Shown in pieces: positions 37,074-47,348 of a DNA stretch of 64,000 bases. Source of the DNA: Sphaerosporella brunnea (taxonomy: Eukaryota; Ascomycota; Pezizomycetes; Pezizales; Pyronemataceae); the NCBI GenBank assembly GCA_008704415.1, contig VXIS01000139.1:49554-113553 (forward strand), written 5' to 3'. The stretch's first letter is position 1. Every line of letters starts with the position of its first letter. The position numbers and the translations under genes were made by a program. The notes beneath the pieces were generated by a model, which worked only from the letters and a program-made list of their open reading frames with translations, did not search any database and was not told the origin of the DNA.

Positions 37074-37447
37074 AAGGACCGACTGCTGGCAACGGTTTGG
37101 CGGTTTGGCGGTGTTTTTCTGGGGAAAAAGCATGTCCTTTACGATTGTCGAAACCAAAACAAAACAGCCATCAATATACTGGTTTTTTTGTTAGAAATCT
37201 TCTGTCTGTGGGGACGACTGCTACAGGTGCATACGGTTCTTTTTGTTCTTCTTTTGTCGCGGTATCTTCATCTGGGTGCAATGGGGCGCTTCGTTTCACA
37301 AAATATCGGGTTTCTCTTGATCAGATGGGATAAAATGTGACTATGAGAATGATTCGGGCGTTGTCGTAAGATAGACAGCTGATAATGCCCGGTTTCGTTG
37401 CCCAATCATCGTGAAATCATGTGATATGATCCTCCAATTTTTATTTA
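37074..37447. other. 3' flank of eL18 up to an inserted element
   Basis: T-rich untranslated region of eL18, then AT-rich DNA up to the TA dinucleotide that borders the element at 37448. Confidence 0.4.
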
Positions 37448-37815
37448 CTCACGCGGCCGAGTGCCAAGTCCAAAAGATTCTGATTGGCCCAAGCAACGCT
37501 GCAAGCAACGAAGTGAAATAGAATGATGATTCCGTGATGGGAATGTTTTGTTGCACTGTCTGTGACTAGGAACAGAGCCCGCTGGGGGTGGGGCAGAAAG
37601 GTGGTTGCGAATTGGCATTGTGCGGCCATGCGGACCCATGTAGCGCGGCGGGAGTGCGATGCCTGGCGGCGTTTCTTCACCCTTCGGCAGAGCAGTTACG
37701 CAGATATGCGAGGTCAAGGAGAATTCTAATGGCTCAATTGAATTTATTTCTCTTCGCTGCTTTTTACAATGCTGCAGCCAATCAGAATTTTTTAGACTTG
37801 GCACTCGGCCGCGAT
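37448..37815. mobile_element. MITE-like element, 368 bp, ~70-bp imperfect terminal inverted repeats
   Basis: The left end (CGCGGCCGAGTGCCAAGTCC onward, 37453-37520) matches the reverse complement of the right end (37740-37813), sharing CGCGGCCGAGTGCCAAGTC and TTCTGATTGG. Differences include several C/T and G/A changes. The element is bordered by TA at 37446-37447 and TA at 37816-37817, consistent with a Tc1/mariner-type target duplication. There is no coding capacity. I set the exact outer ends from the TA pair; the first three bases of the two ends differ. Confidence 0.75.
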
Positions 37816-38612
37816 TACAGGGTAGAACAAACGTTTCCTCGGGAAAATCATTCATCCTGCATCCCACGGCAAAACCTCCCCACCGAACTGTGGACAACAT
37901 TGCCAATGAATGCATGACTGCATTCACGGGGTATGGGGAATAACTTTTTTTCACGGGGTACGGAGCGAATTTCAAAAATTCCACGGGTATCGAGCCATTT
38001 ATTCTTTAGCTTTGCGAATTTGAAGCTTTGAAGTTCAAATTTGTTGTTCTTAGTTGTTGTATGATATGTAAAGAAGCCTGCGATTAGGAATGCCAATGAA
38101 AGCCCGTCATCGTACATCTCCACAAGTACTTAGTCCGTACTATTGTACTAGGGTACAAGGGTAATTCGGGTGCCGTTACACACATGCAAAGAGCACCCGA
38201 CTTCTTTCCTCCATACAACCAAACAATGCCAAGACCTTTGTCGTTCACGAAGAAGTCAGTATTTTTTCTTCAAAACACTCAAAAAGGCTCTAGGGAGGCC
38301 TACAATGCCACCCCCAGCTTCACAAAGTTCTAGCAGCAATCGTAGTGGCGTTGCCAGTTGCTGTTTGTTCGGGGAGCACCCGACTTAACGCTGTACCCGA
38401 GTACAAGTAAAACGCAGCATTGAATTGCCATCACTGGGAGGGTTCTCACTAGCGCAGTTTCAGTAACTTCAGTGTGGGTGCTACCGTGACTGCTCTTTGC
38501 CAAGCCCCCACCGAAATTCCACCATCGAATTCACAAGGCAGCTCAACCAAAGTAACTGACGACGACACCCGACGACAACCCCGACAACCGCATCCACCAC
38601 TCACCGGAAGCC
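37816..38612. other. Intergenic region carrying a dispersed-repeat copy
   Basis: Positions ~37898-37992 hold a ~70-bp sequence with CACGGGGTAT, CACGGGGTACGG and GCGAATTTC blocks that is clearly related to 50993-51072. The rest up to the eL27a ATG at 38613 is promoter DNA; the motif GAGCACCCGACTT occurs at ~38189 and again at ~38374. Confidence 0.55.
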
Positions 38613-39342
38613 ATGCCTGTACGTTTTTCCCTCCGGCTGCTACATACACGGATCACACGAAATTGTCACGATATTTGGCGCTCCGCACGAAAGACAAAAA
38701 CCGAAGGCTGACGATCATGGCGATACTTTAGACCAGACTCACAAAGACCAGAAAGCACCGTGGTCACGTCAGTGCCGGTCACGGTCGTGTTGGCAAGCAC
38801 CGCAAGCGTACGTTCTTCTATTCTACAGACTTCGGCGGGGGGAGAAGGGAGGGCATGATTACGTGTAAAGGAATAGAAAGGCTGAAATTTCTCGCGATGA
38901 TTAGACCCCGGTGGTCGTGGTTTGGCCGGTGGTCAGCACCACCACAGGACCAACATGGACAAGTACCACCCCGGTTACTTTGGTAAGGTTGGTATGCGGT
39001 ACTTCCACAAACAGCCCAACCACTTCTGGAAGCCCGTCATCAACCTTGACAAGGTGCGTTTTTTCTCTCCGCTATGAAAAGGAAAAGGACCGTGTTTGGG
39101 CTGACGTTTGGCTGCTACAATAGCTCTGGACCCTCGTCCCCGCTGAGTCCCGCGAGAAGTACCTCTCCGGTGCCGCCGCTGGTGTCGCCCCCGTCATCGA
39201 CCTGTTGTCGCTCGGATACTCCAAGCTCCTTGGAAAGGGCCGTCTCCCCGAGGTGCCGGTCGTCGTCAAGGCACGCTACGTGTCCGCCCTGGCGGAGAAG
39301 AAGATCAAGGAGGCCGGTGGTGTGATTGAGCTTGTTGGTTAA
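38613..39342 (+). CDS. RPL28: 60S ribosomal protein eL27a (uL15 family)
   Basis: Four exons: 38613..38618, 38732..38807, 38905..39053, 39124..39342; 149 aa, the expected length. The 6-nt first exon (Met-Pro) joins [20 protein letters not shown], the glycine- and basic-rich N-terminus of the family. [50 protein letters not shown] and the C-terminal [20 protein letters not shown] follow. It is a structural protein of the cytosolic large subunit and corresponds to yeast Rpl28 (cycloheximide-related locus). All phases close. Confidence 0.96.
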
Positions 39343-39677
39343 TGGGTTTCTTTTTCACTGCTTGGGAGCATCTTTGTCTTTTCCTTTTCTTGTTTGGGGG
39401 CTTTCAAAAAACTGTGCGATAAACAACAAAATGTTTACAACAGTTACAACAAAAAGTTGGCCGGGCCGCATAAAGTTTTTCACGATGGGGACTGGAGCTG
39501 CGGTGTTCTTTTGTTTCTCGGGAAAATGGCGTTACTTGTGTTTGCAGGAGGTTGGATTGATAACTCTTTTCTTCTTCCTCGTTGGCAAATCTACATCCGG
39601 AGCCACCCCTCGAAAACAGTTGCAGCTTAACGAGTGCCAATCTTTGATATGCAAATACCTACTTTCTTGAGTAGGTA
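39343..39677. other. 3' flank of eL27a
   Basis: AT-rich untranslated DNA ending in a small hairpin-forming sequence (ATACCTACT ... AGTAGGTAT, ~39655-39677) that directly abuts the inserted element at 39678. Confidence 0.4.
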
Positions 39678-40590
39678 TCCCCCGCAGTGTCAATAGTGCC
39701 GAAAAGGCATACACCTCGCTTAAGGTGAATTACTAAGACCAACTGCTATTTTTGGGTGGCGAGTGATATCAAAAGCATGCGTGCGACCTCCCTATGTCCG
39801 GAGAGCCTGCAACTCGCGTTCAAGAGGGGACTTCAAGTCTGCATCAAAGTCGGTCGGTAGCCGTACATCTTCTTTTGCGAGGCCATCATTCACCACTGGG
39901 TCGTATTCAATCTCCTCTTGCTCCTCCGCCTCCTCATCGTGGCCCGCTACTTGCTCTTCCACATTTGGTCGCCTGTCCTTCCCCGCTGCGAAGCTTGCTT
40001 GTTGGACCTCCTTTCCTGTTTTTTTCTACTCGCTTCATTGACCGCTGCCGGCACAACATTGTTTACTGCTTGCGGTCCAAAACCGAAGGCTTTCTTGACC
40101 TGCTTCCAGGCCTGCGTGCTCTTTTCCTTATCTTGGACCGTAGCTACGTTTTCTTGGGCAACAATAATGGGCTGCCCACACTCGCATATGCTGACTCTTC
40201 CACTAACCGTGTCGGTTGTGGGCGGACCTTCTGCCTTGCGCTTTCGCGGCCGCAAGACTGGTGACATACTAAGTAGCGGTGGGTGGCAACACCAAGAATG
40301 GTGAGGGTAGCGATGATTCCAACGGATCAAGAATCGTTGAGACTGCCCATCCGGCGGCGGGCTCTTACCAGTCGCGTTGCACGGGCGCTGAACGAGCGCC
40401 GCACGATCTTACTCTAGAGCGCGTCGAACTTCGGGAGGAGAGAGCCGGTCGAATGGTTAAACGGGTTGTGGCGGGCGTCGCTCACTCACAGATGAGGTTG
40501 AACGAGCCAATGACATGCACGCATGTGATTTCGGTCCCTTCACCTTAAGCGAAGTGTATGCCTTTTCGGCACTATTGACACTGCGGGGGA
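39678..40590. mobile_element. Deletion-derivative DNA transposon, 913 bp, 52-bp terminal inverted repeats, TA borders
   Basis: The left end 39678-39729 (TCCCCCGCAGTGTCAATAGT ...) and the reverse complement of 40539-40590 are identical except for one base. TA dinucleotides lie outside both ends (39676-39677 and 40591-40592), as for pogo/Fot-type elements. The interior, read on the minus strand, encodes a Lys/Arg- and Glu-rich stretch (RKRKAEGPPTTDTVSGRV, AWKQVKKAFGFGPQAV, then an acidic EEAEEQEEIEYDP tail ending in a stop). This resembles the C-terminal tail of a pogo-like transposase, with at least one frameshift at ~39965. No catalytic domain remains. Confidence 0.85.
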
Positions 40591-40661
40591 TAAATGCCAA
40601 CAAAACCAGCAATTGGCCGCTAGATATTTCACCAAGGATGATGGAGCAAAGGGCTTACCTA

Positions 40662-40822
40662 CAGTCGACTTTTCTCATAAGAATATTGTATATGAATAAT
40701 CTCCCTATAAGAATACGGGTGACCGGTCTCAACTGAGTGTATATAAGACAAGCTACTCTCTCTATATAAGAATTCTCACTTTATAAGAATACCCCGACCG
40801 TATTCTTATAGAGAGTCGACTG
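40662..40822. mobile_element. Fot1/pogo-like MITE, 161 bp, TA borders
   Basis: Left end CAGTCGACTTTTCTCATAAG and the reverse complement of the right end, CAGTCGACTCTCTATAAGAA, form inverted repeats of ~25 bp. TA dinucleotides flank both sides (40660-40661 and 40823-40824). The ATAAGAAT motif recurs internally several times. There is no coding capacity. Confidence 0.85.
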
Positions 40823-41083
40823 TACTTCGTACTTAGTCGATGCCCGTCTTCTTGCTAGCTCTAACGAGACATCATAAAATGTTCCTTAGTAAGTACAGAT
40901 GGGTCAGCGACTCAGCGTTACTCGTGGCCGGGGTGGTGGTTGCTTACCGAGTGACCTAGTGTTGCTACTCAAACTTAAACTGCCCACTGAACACTCACTT
41001 GTGAGTGCCCCAAGTTGCGAGGTGACCACCAGTTCGGGATAGGATTTGGGTTGGGAATTAAAGGTAGAGTGTTTTAATTTAAG
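40823..41083. other. Spacer between two elements
   Basis: Short non-coding DNA between the Fot1-like MITE and the next inverted-repeat element. A local inverted pair CACTCACTTGTGAGTG lies at ~40991-41006. Confidence 0.4.
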
Positions 41084-41304
41084 AATGCCCACACAACAAT
41101 GCGATAACGCAACAACACAAACGACAAAAAACCTGGGAGAGGAGAGCAAAAAAAAACAAAAAAAAAATAGCACGAGCAATTGTAGACAGCGCAATTTTCG
41201 CTGAATTTTTACGACGAAAATTGATAAAATAATCGAGCGAAGTGCAGAGCGCGCCATTGGGCCGCAACGTGAAAAAATTGAGACACAACAAAACTTCAAA
41301 AAAG

Positions 41305-41341
<37 letters not shown>

Positions 41342-41438
41342 AGAAAAGCCGCCACAGATCCTGAATTTCCCCTGGATTTTCATTAAGTTTTGTTGAAATT
41401 TGTGCGTTGTCGCATTGTTGTACGCGCGGGCGGGCATT
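41084..41438. mobile_element. MITE-like element, ~355 bp, with an internal A34 run
   Basis: The left end AATGCCCACACAACAATGCG (41084 on) and the reverse complement of the right end (AATGCCC, then ACAACAATGCGACAACGCAC) align over ~35 bp with a ~10-bp indel. The interior has poly-A of 34 at 41305-41338 and is AT-rich, with no coding capacity. The borders are not clean enough to call a target duplication. Confidence 0.65.
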
Positions 41439-41574
41439 GTAGACCTTTGCTCTTTATTTATACTACAAACAGGACACAAAAACTTGCATGCATCACAGTA
41501 GATTGAGATACGATCAACCACGTTCTTTTGCTTTTCCGTATGCACGATACACCTCAACTTCTGCGCATCCTATA

Positions 41575-43734
41575 CTACAAACTGTAAAGCTTGATCTGCT
41601 CCGCCAGCTTGTTCGCCTCGGCCGTCCAGTTGACAGGTGAGGCGCTCATCACCTGATACCTGACTCTCATCTGGTCGTTGAACGTGTCCTGCTTGGCCTT
41701 GCACCTGAAAACAAAGGTCTTGGCCAGGGCCTCGGAGAAGCATGCATCGTACATCTTAGTGCCCTCGACATCACTCTTCTCCTTGATCTCGTGGAGCTCG
41801 TCTGCGCTCATGCCCATGATCATCCTGCCAATGTCGTCGAAGCAGTTGAACCATGCCTGCCCGAAGGCATCGGTAACCGAAATGGTCATGATATACCTGG
41901 GGGGGGTATGTTAGCTTCAGGTTATTCGCAGTGAATGCTAGAGATGCCGGGGATGCGCACCGGTACTGCGGCTTGGGGTGAGTGATGTTGCACTTCTCGC
42001 ATCGCCAGCTATCGTCATCAATCATCAACACCTTCTTGTTACATCCCTCCGAGAGACAGGCAGGATACGAGATGTTGTCATGCTTGATGTAGACGATTGT
42101 TGCTTTGCTGTTGAAGTAATCCGGTTCGTCGTTGGTCCCAAGTTTTTCATCAACAACTTGCTGCAGTGTCTTGTACGGCTCCTTCTTTCCCTGGGCAGTG
42201 CCCATTGTGGTCGCTAATCCAGCATGGCTGCTATAGGTAGAAAGGTCTCTGTGGCCCTGTCCATCGTACCAACCCTTGAGATTATGAGCCTCGTCGATGT
42301 CGGGATTAACCGTCATGAACGAGCTGAAGCTCATGCTCAGGGAGCGCCCGCCAAAATCGCTAACTTTGACACCCTTGAGGGCGATAACCGTGTCGGGAGA
42401 GATGTCCCAGTTCTCAGCGTTCTTGCCCCAAGTTGTACAGCGGACCCAGCAGTTGCTGCTGTCCACGATCGAAATTTCACGTTTGGAGTGTGCCTTTTGC
42501 GTCGTCTTGGCGACGATCTGGTCGAGCTGCCCAACCTCTTTCACAACGCCCAATACGTCGACAACGGCATCCTTCTCGACACGTTCAAGATCGGCGAGAG
42601 CGACAAAGTTGAAGCTTACGTTTGGCACACCTTCGTCGTTGCACTAAAACAGTCAATTATCAGTTCACTGGAATGATCTTGCATCACTTTAACGGGGAAC
42701 AAACCCGCTCAATTAGTGTATCCCGCCCAAAAGTAAGTTCATAATCGTTGTTCACATTGGAAAACTGCTTTTTGGCCATGTTCACGCGGCACTTCGACAC
42801 ATAGTAGACCTGGCCCTCCTGAAGAAGTTCGAAGTAGGTGTCACACTCCTGGTTGAAACCAGTGGCACGGATCTCGCCAGTCTCATCCAAAAAGGTAACG
42901 GTAAACAGCTTCCCTTCGCTTCTCTGGTTGCTCCATGTCTTGATGTCGGACTTGTTGATAACGCGAGCTTTGATGGTCCATTTGTTCTGGTAAGGAGAGA
43001 TCGCCTCTATGGGGTATATGTTTCCGTGCGCACCAGCGGAGGGCCCAACGGCACTCCGTGACGCAGTGCTGTCTGCCCCACCACCTACAGGAGCGGAGGT
43101 CCGCTGAGGCTGCGGGGGCTTGTTGCCATAGAACGATGTGGCGGAAGCGGCCTCTTGAGGCGCAGGAGGCGCCGAATTCAGAAGTCCGGCGGAGATAGCA
43201 GCTTCCAACCCGGTAGGGTTTCCGACCTTTTCTCTGATCCCGAGGTGCTTGAGAACTTCTAATTCAATGACAATGAGGATTCTGCAACCTGTTAGTAATT
43301 GCGCAGGTATTTTCGCTGGTGGTGCGTCGCACTTCTTTCCCTTAACCTTCTGAGCATTCCAGTTGGTGAGCTTCACGAAGCAGCCTTTAACCAGTTCGTT
43401 TGTTTGAATAAGGTAATTCGACTCTATGGCCAGGTAAGCTTTCGAGATGTAATGCAAAATCCTCCAGGAATCGTACGAGTAGAGATCATGGCCTGGATGA
43501 AATGGACTGTGTCGGACAACACGATGCGGTATCTGACGAGATTATTGTTAGACTACTATCTTCACGATAGATGGGCTGAGTCTGCAATTCCCACCGTTCC
43601 GGAGCACCCGACTGAGCTGGTATGGGTTTGATCTGAAGCACTTGCACGATCGGATTCGGCATCACCTGGGCCGGAGGAAGGTCGCTCGAAAAGGCGATCC
43701 TGAGGGCGCCAGTAGTGCACGGGTTGTCTCCCAT
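41575..43734 (-). CDS. RFA1: Replication protein A large subunit (RPA70)
   Basis: Exons 43595..43734, 43333..43533, 42705..43281, 41961..42643, 41575..41896; 640 aa as modelled. RPA1 is the main single-strand-DNA-binding subunit in replication and repair. In order: N-terminal OB fold ([29 protein letters not shown]), a Ser/Ala-rich linker, DNA-binding OB folds ([80 protein letters not shown]), and a C-terminal OB fold with zinc ribbon (CLSEGC ... WRCEKC). The start at 43734 gives the usual short N-terminus. Exon 2 carries an apparent extra base at 43500-43503; the frame stays open only if a further ~52-nt intron-like stretch is retained (see findings). Confidence 0.9.
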
Positions 43735-44077
43735 GATTACCTGGGTGTTGTTCAGACGGTGAAAGTTTTGCAAGGAGTTGATGATGAGTTGTTTGATTCG
43801 GGGAGGAGGAGGAGGTTGACGCGTAGAGTGAGAGAAACGCGGGTCTTGGTGTTCGCGCTTCAAGCTACTTCTTAATTGCATACGCGCCACCGCCACCGCC
43901 ACCGCCACATGTTCATCGTCAGCCACAGCGCGTCACCCTTTCCATGGGACCGGCTGACAGGCGTAGATACCATACGAACTTTGAAATACGTCGCAAATTT
44001 AAAATACGCAGTTGTGGTGCTAGGGGCTTGCTCGGCCGTTACCCGCAACCGCACCGAGCGGGGAAGATGGTAAGCGA
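43735..44077. other. RFA1 promoter region with a (GGTGGC)n tract
   Basis: The DNA between the RFA1 start and the LINE remnant holds a GCCACC-type microsatellite at 43886-43911. An upstream in-frame ATG at 43926 would lengthen RFA1 by translating this repeat and was rejected. Confidence 0.4.
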
Positions 44078-44888
44078 CGCAGCGTACTAGTACATCGGCG
44101 ACAACAAGGAAGCCTACGACGCCGAGCTTTTCGGCGTTGTAGCGGGCCTCGAACTAGCTGCCCACAGGGACGTCTGCCGGCACGGCCCGCATTTTCACGG
44201 ACGCGCAGGCGGCCCTTGGGAGACTACGGAACGATACGCCTGGCCCCGGACAGTGGTTGCTGCCAAAGATCGCTTACGCCGAGAACGTGCTCCTGGCCGC
44301 AGGATGGAAGACAGAGTTCCGATGGGTTCCAGGCCATCACGAAGTCTTCGGCAACGAACTCGCCGGCCGTCGAGCGAAGGAAGCTGGCAACCTTGGGTCT
44401 GTGACCCCGGAAGTGCCTCGCTCGCGCACGTCGCTAGGGCAACCAGGCCAAACGACAAGATCTCGCCATCTGGCTCAAGAAACATTGCGCCAATAAGAAG
44501 TACTACAAGGCTCGAAAGCCGCTCAAGCTTGAGCCCTCGGCACCCAAGGCGCCGAAGGCCCTCGCCTCTCGGTTCTACCAGTTTAGGCTGAACAAAGCGC
44601 CAACGGCCCCCTATTTGGCGTTGACGAACAGGAGGGCAAATGACAAGTGCTGGTTCTGCAAAAAGGCGCCGCAGCAGACCAGAGAGCACCTTTTCAAGTT
44701 CTGTGCTAGATGGCAAAGAGAGCAAGATGTGCTGTGGAAGGCGGTTGGCGAAGCCACAAGGCATGAGGGGAAGATAAGGAGTCACCCCCATCAAGGTCCT
44801 GCTAGCAGACGAACGATGTATCAAGGCTGTGCTGGATTTCCTAGCGAACACAAAGATTGGGGCCTGGCCTGAGAAGCCAGGAATGTAA
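44078..44888 (+). pseudogene. 5'-truncated LINE (non-LTR retrotransposon) remnant: RNase H and terminal zinc-finger region
   Basis: Three reading frames together encode the end of a fungal LINE ORF2. Frame one has an RNase H start (EAYDAELFGVVAGLELA, carrying the catalytic Glu). After a frameshift at ~44195 come IFTDAQAALGRLRNDTPGPG (catalytic Asp) and FRWVPGHHEVFGNELAGRRA. After further shifts come KCWFCKKAPQQTREHLFKFC, the Cys/His motif of the LINE C-terminus, and VLLADERCIKAVLDFLANT up to a stop at 44888. No reverse transcriptase domain is present upstream, so the copy is 5'-truncated and inactive. The family level (Tad-like) is inferred. Confidence 0.85.
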
Positions 44889-45519
44889 CGACGATCAGTT
44901 ATTTTCTTTCCTATGTTAACTACGCATTTCCTTATGTCTTCTTTCCTTTTAAGACACACCCGACTGTAGGCCTCTAGGGACTAAGGGCTGTCTACACCCT
45001 CTATGTCATGGCCGCAAGTGGCCGAATACATTATGATTAAAACAAACAAATGGGATGCTAGGGGGATAGGCAGCGCGACAAAACCAGAAAATCAGAAGCA
45101 AGTTCATCATCATCTTGCTCTTTGGCCTCATCCTCGTGTGCTAAAGCACCCTTTTCGTCAAAAACTTCGGCCAGTCATCCTCCTGCAGAAGCCTACTGCC
45201 GGTGTGGCGCTTTCCTTTCCTCTGATGCTCCCCCGAGCCCGTAACCGTGACCACCCCCGGCTCTAAATTACAATTCAATCCTCCGCTGCCCCAAACATCG
45301 CTATCACCAATGTCTTTAGCAAGATCTGGTAGATCTTTGACATGCGCAAGATGGTCTCCTCAACCGTCTGGATTCAAATAAATGCCAGTCTGCTGGAAGG
45401 ACTTGTAAATGAGATCTGAGTGCTCGCTGTGAAGCCTTTCCCATGCATAGGTCACACAGTGAGCCTTCAGAATTCGACGCTTGCGTACCGTGAAATTTGT
45501 CAATCACCACTCGTAGCAG
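44889..45519. other. Intergenic region
   Basis: DNA downstream of the LINE remnant; no poly-A tail or target duplication could be defined. No coding region is supported. Confidence 0.35.
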
Positions 45520-45957
45520 TTAGTAGCAAAACTCATCGTCCCAATCCATGCGCGGCATATACTCGGGCCTCTTCGGCAACACCTGCGGCAACGCCTGAGC
45601 GAGACAACATCTGACCGCCTCCTTGGCGGCGCTCTCATTGAACCCTCGCGCGATCATGAATGCAACGAGCTCTTCGAAAGATTTCTCCTTCAGACTGTAA
45701 TCGCGCGGGGGTATTTCACTCAAATGCCGCCGGTAATTCATCTCTGCACCGGAATAGTTAGTATGTGTTTCGCAAACGAGGGACCGGGCTGTGATGTGCT
45801 CACCATCATTAGCGAGACGCTCTGCATTGGTCTGGACGCTGGCCTGAGGCTGCTCGACTTGCTGCTCGACTTGCTGCTCGACTTGCTGCTCTTCAGCCTG
45901 AGGTGAAGAGAGGTAGGGCATAGCGAGGAGACGGAGGTTCTTGTTGACGAGCGACAA
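45520..45957 (-). CDS. Small hypothetical protein with a QQVE repeat
   Basis: Exons 45804..45957 and 45520..45743 give 125 aa. The 60-nt intron has GTGAGC at the donor, a perfect TACTAAC branch site and GTGCAG at the acceptor. The intron is a multiple of three without a stop, so retention would give a 145-aa form. The N-terminus has the tandem EEQQVEQQVEQQVEQPQ, produced by 12-bp DNA repeats (45858-45893). The C-terminal part (YSLKEKSFEELVAFMIARGF, then NESAAKEAVRCCLAQALPQV) is helical, with a UBA-like spacing. I do not recognise a family. Surroundings are transposon-rich, so a mobile or orphan origin is possible. Confidence 0.55.
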   Translation of the reverse strand: MSLVNKNLRLLAMPYLSSPQAEEQQVEQQVEQQVEQPQASVQTNAERLANDGEHITARSLVCETHTNYSGAEMNYRRHLSEIPPRDYSLKEKSFEELVAFMIARGFNESAAKEAVRCCLAQALPQVLPKRPEYMPRMDWDDEFCY

Positions 45958-46341
45958 CGAACGAAGGTCGCTTTATGGGAGAATGACGAAGACTTCGTGT
46001 TGAATGGCTACAGGAAGCGGGAGGAAGTCGAGGTGGATGCTCATCGTGTATTGTAGCGCTGGCTTCGAGGGAAATTTAAATGGTGGTGGTTTGGTTGGTT
46101 GATGGTGTGGTGAGTAGAGAGGGGATGGCAGGTCAAGTGGTGTCAACCTTCGTCATGAAAGGGAACTTTACTAAGTAAACTATTTTACCACTTGATAGTG
46201 AACACCTGATGAGTGGAATTCCGGAGGAATCACACGACGAAGGAAACTGAGAAAAAGTGAAGAAGTCTGATTCCTCGAAGTTCAAGCTTCGCTCTAACTA
46301 TCTCTGCCTAACCCTAGTCCTAGCCAAGCATGCGGGCCGTA
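45958..46341. other. Intergenic region
   Basis: Upstream region of the small hypothetical gene, up to the TA border of the next element. Nothing else recognised. Confidence 0.35.
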
Positions 46342-47080
46342 CCGCATCGTCCCGGTATTAAGCAACGCGGAGGGGTGGGGGTGTTGCCAAGCTATCAAAA
46401 AGTTAATTTCTAAAGACTCGTGCGGGCGATGCTGTGTCTATTTTTTTATTTACAGCAGCAGAACCATTACAGTGCTGGCGGTGTTGGATAAACCCACGGC
46501 TTCAGCATCGTACCGTCTCCGCCGTCAGCTGTACCGTCGCCTTGTGCTTATCCCAGCCACTGTCTTCAGCCTTGGCCCAGACAGTCTTGTCGACGGTCGA
46601 GGTTCCGTCCAAATACTCGTAGGGTGCAGGCATTTGATCCATATTGGCTGTGTCTCGAGCTTCAACGCCTTCGCTGTTTCGGCGGTTGAATCGCAGCCAG
46701 CGTAGGATCACTGCAAGATAGTCCGTTGGAACCTTTTGTGCCTTGTTCGTTATAAAGCGGATGGAGATGCGGTAGCGGCAGAGAAATCGGCGAAACCAAC
46801 CAGTAGAAAAACAAAACCGCTCTTCGTCTGGGGAATGCTCTGCATGCAGACGGGTAGAAGCCAATCGAAACCAACCCTGGCGGATGATTTTTCCCTTCTG
46901 ACGATGTTCCATGAACTCATCATAGAGATCTTGCTCCATCTTCGGCCTTTCGATCATCATTAAAGTTGTGTACAAACCCAAATTGTGACCGCGCCGTCCA
47001 ATCCCACCAATAGAAACCCCTCGACACCCGCAACCTTACCACCCCTCCGGCCTGCGTTGCTTAATACCGGGACGATACGG
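46342..47080 (-). mobile_element. Internally deleted pogo-type DNA transposon, 739 bp, with transposase fragment
   Basis: The left end CCGCATCGTCCCGGTATTAA and the reverse complement of the right end, CCGTATCGTCCCGGTATTAA, begin inverted repeats of ~45 bp. TA flanks both ends (46340-46341, 47081-47082). On the minus strand, 46502..46981 encodes the start of a Tigger/pogo transposase: an HTH/CENP-B-like region (EEFxxxR-type; WFRRFLCRYRISIRFITNKA) and the start of the DDE domain, NMDQMPAPYEYLDG, with the first catalytic Asp, then SGWDKHKATVQLTA. The frame then stops, so the rest of the catalytic core is missing and the copy is non-autonomous. Confidence 0.88.
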
Positions 47081-47348
47081 TAGTACTGGTTTGCACAGCC
47101 AACGCGATGGTGGGTGGATATGTCAGCATCCCTGACTCGTGTAACGTGACAAAAAAACGACCTCGAATCCGATAAATCGTCTTGGGATGCTTGCATGCAC
47201 CGCCGCAAACGCCCAATCCAATCGCAAACACTGCTTCCTGCAACTTCGCTTCTCTTTTCCATTCTGGATGGAGGAGGATGCCTAGCGATAACATGACGAT
47301 GTTCCAGTTTGCATTCTCTCACAACTTCACAAATTCTTCTTGACAACG

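Noticed and set aside
43735..43926. Upstream in-frame ATG extending RFA1 by 64 residues
   Set aside because: The extension translates a GCCACC microsatellite and is absent from the family; 43734 gives the normal start.
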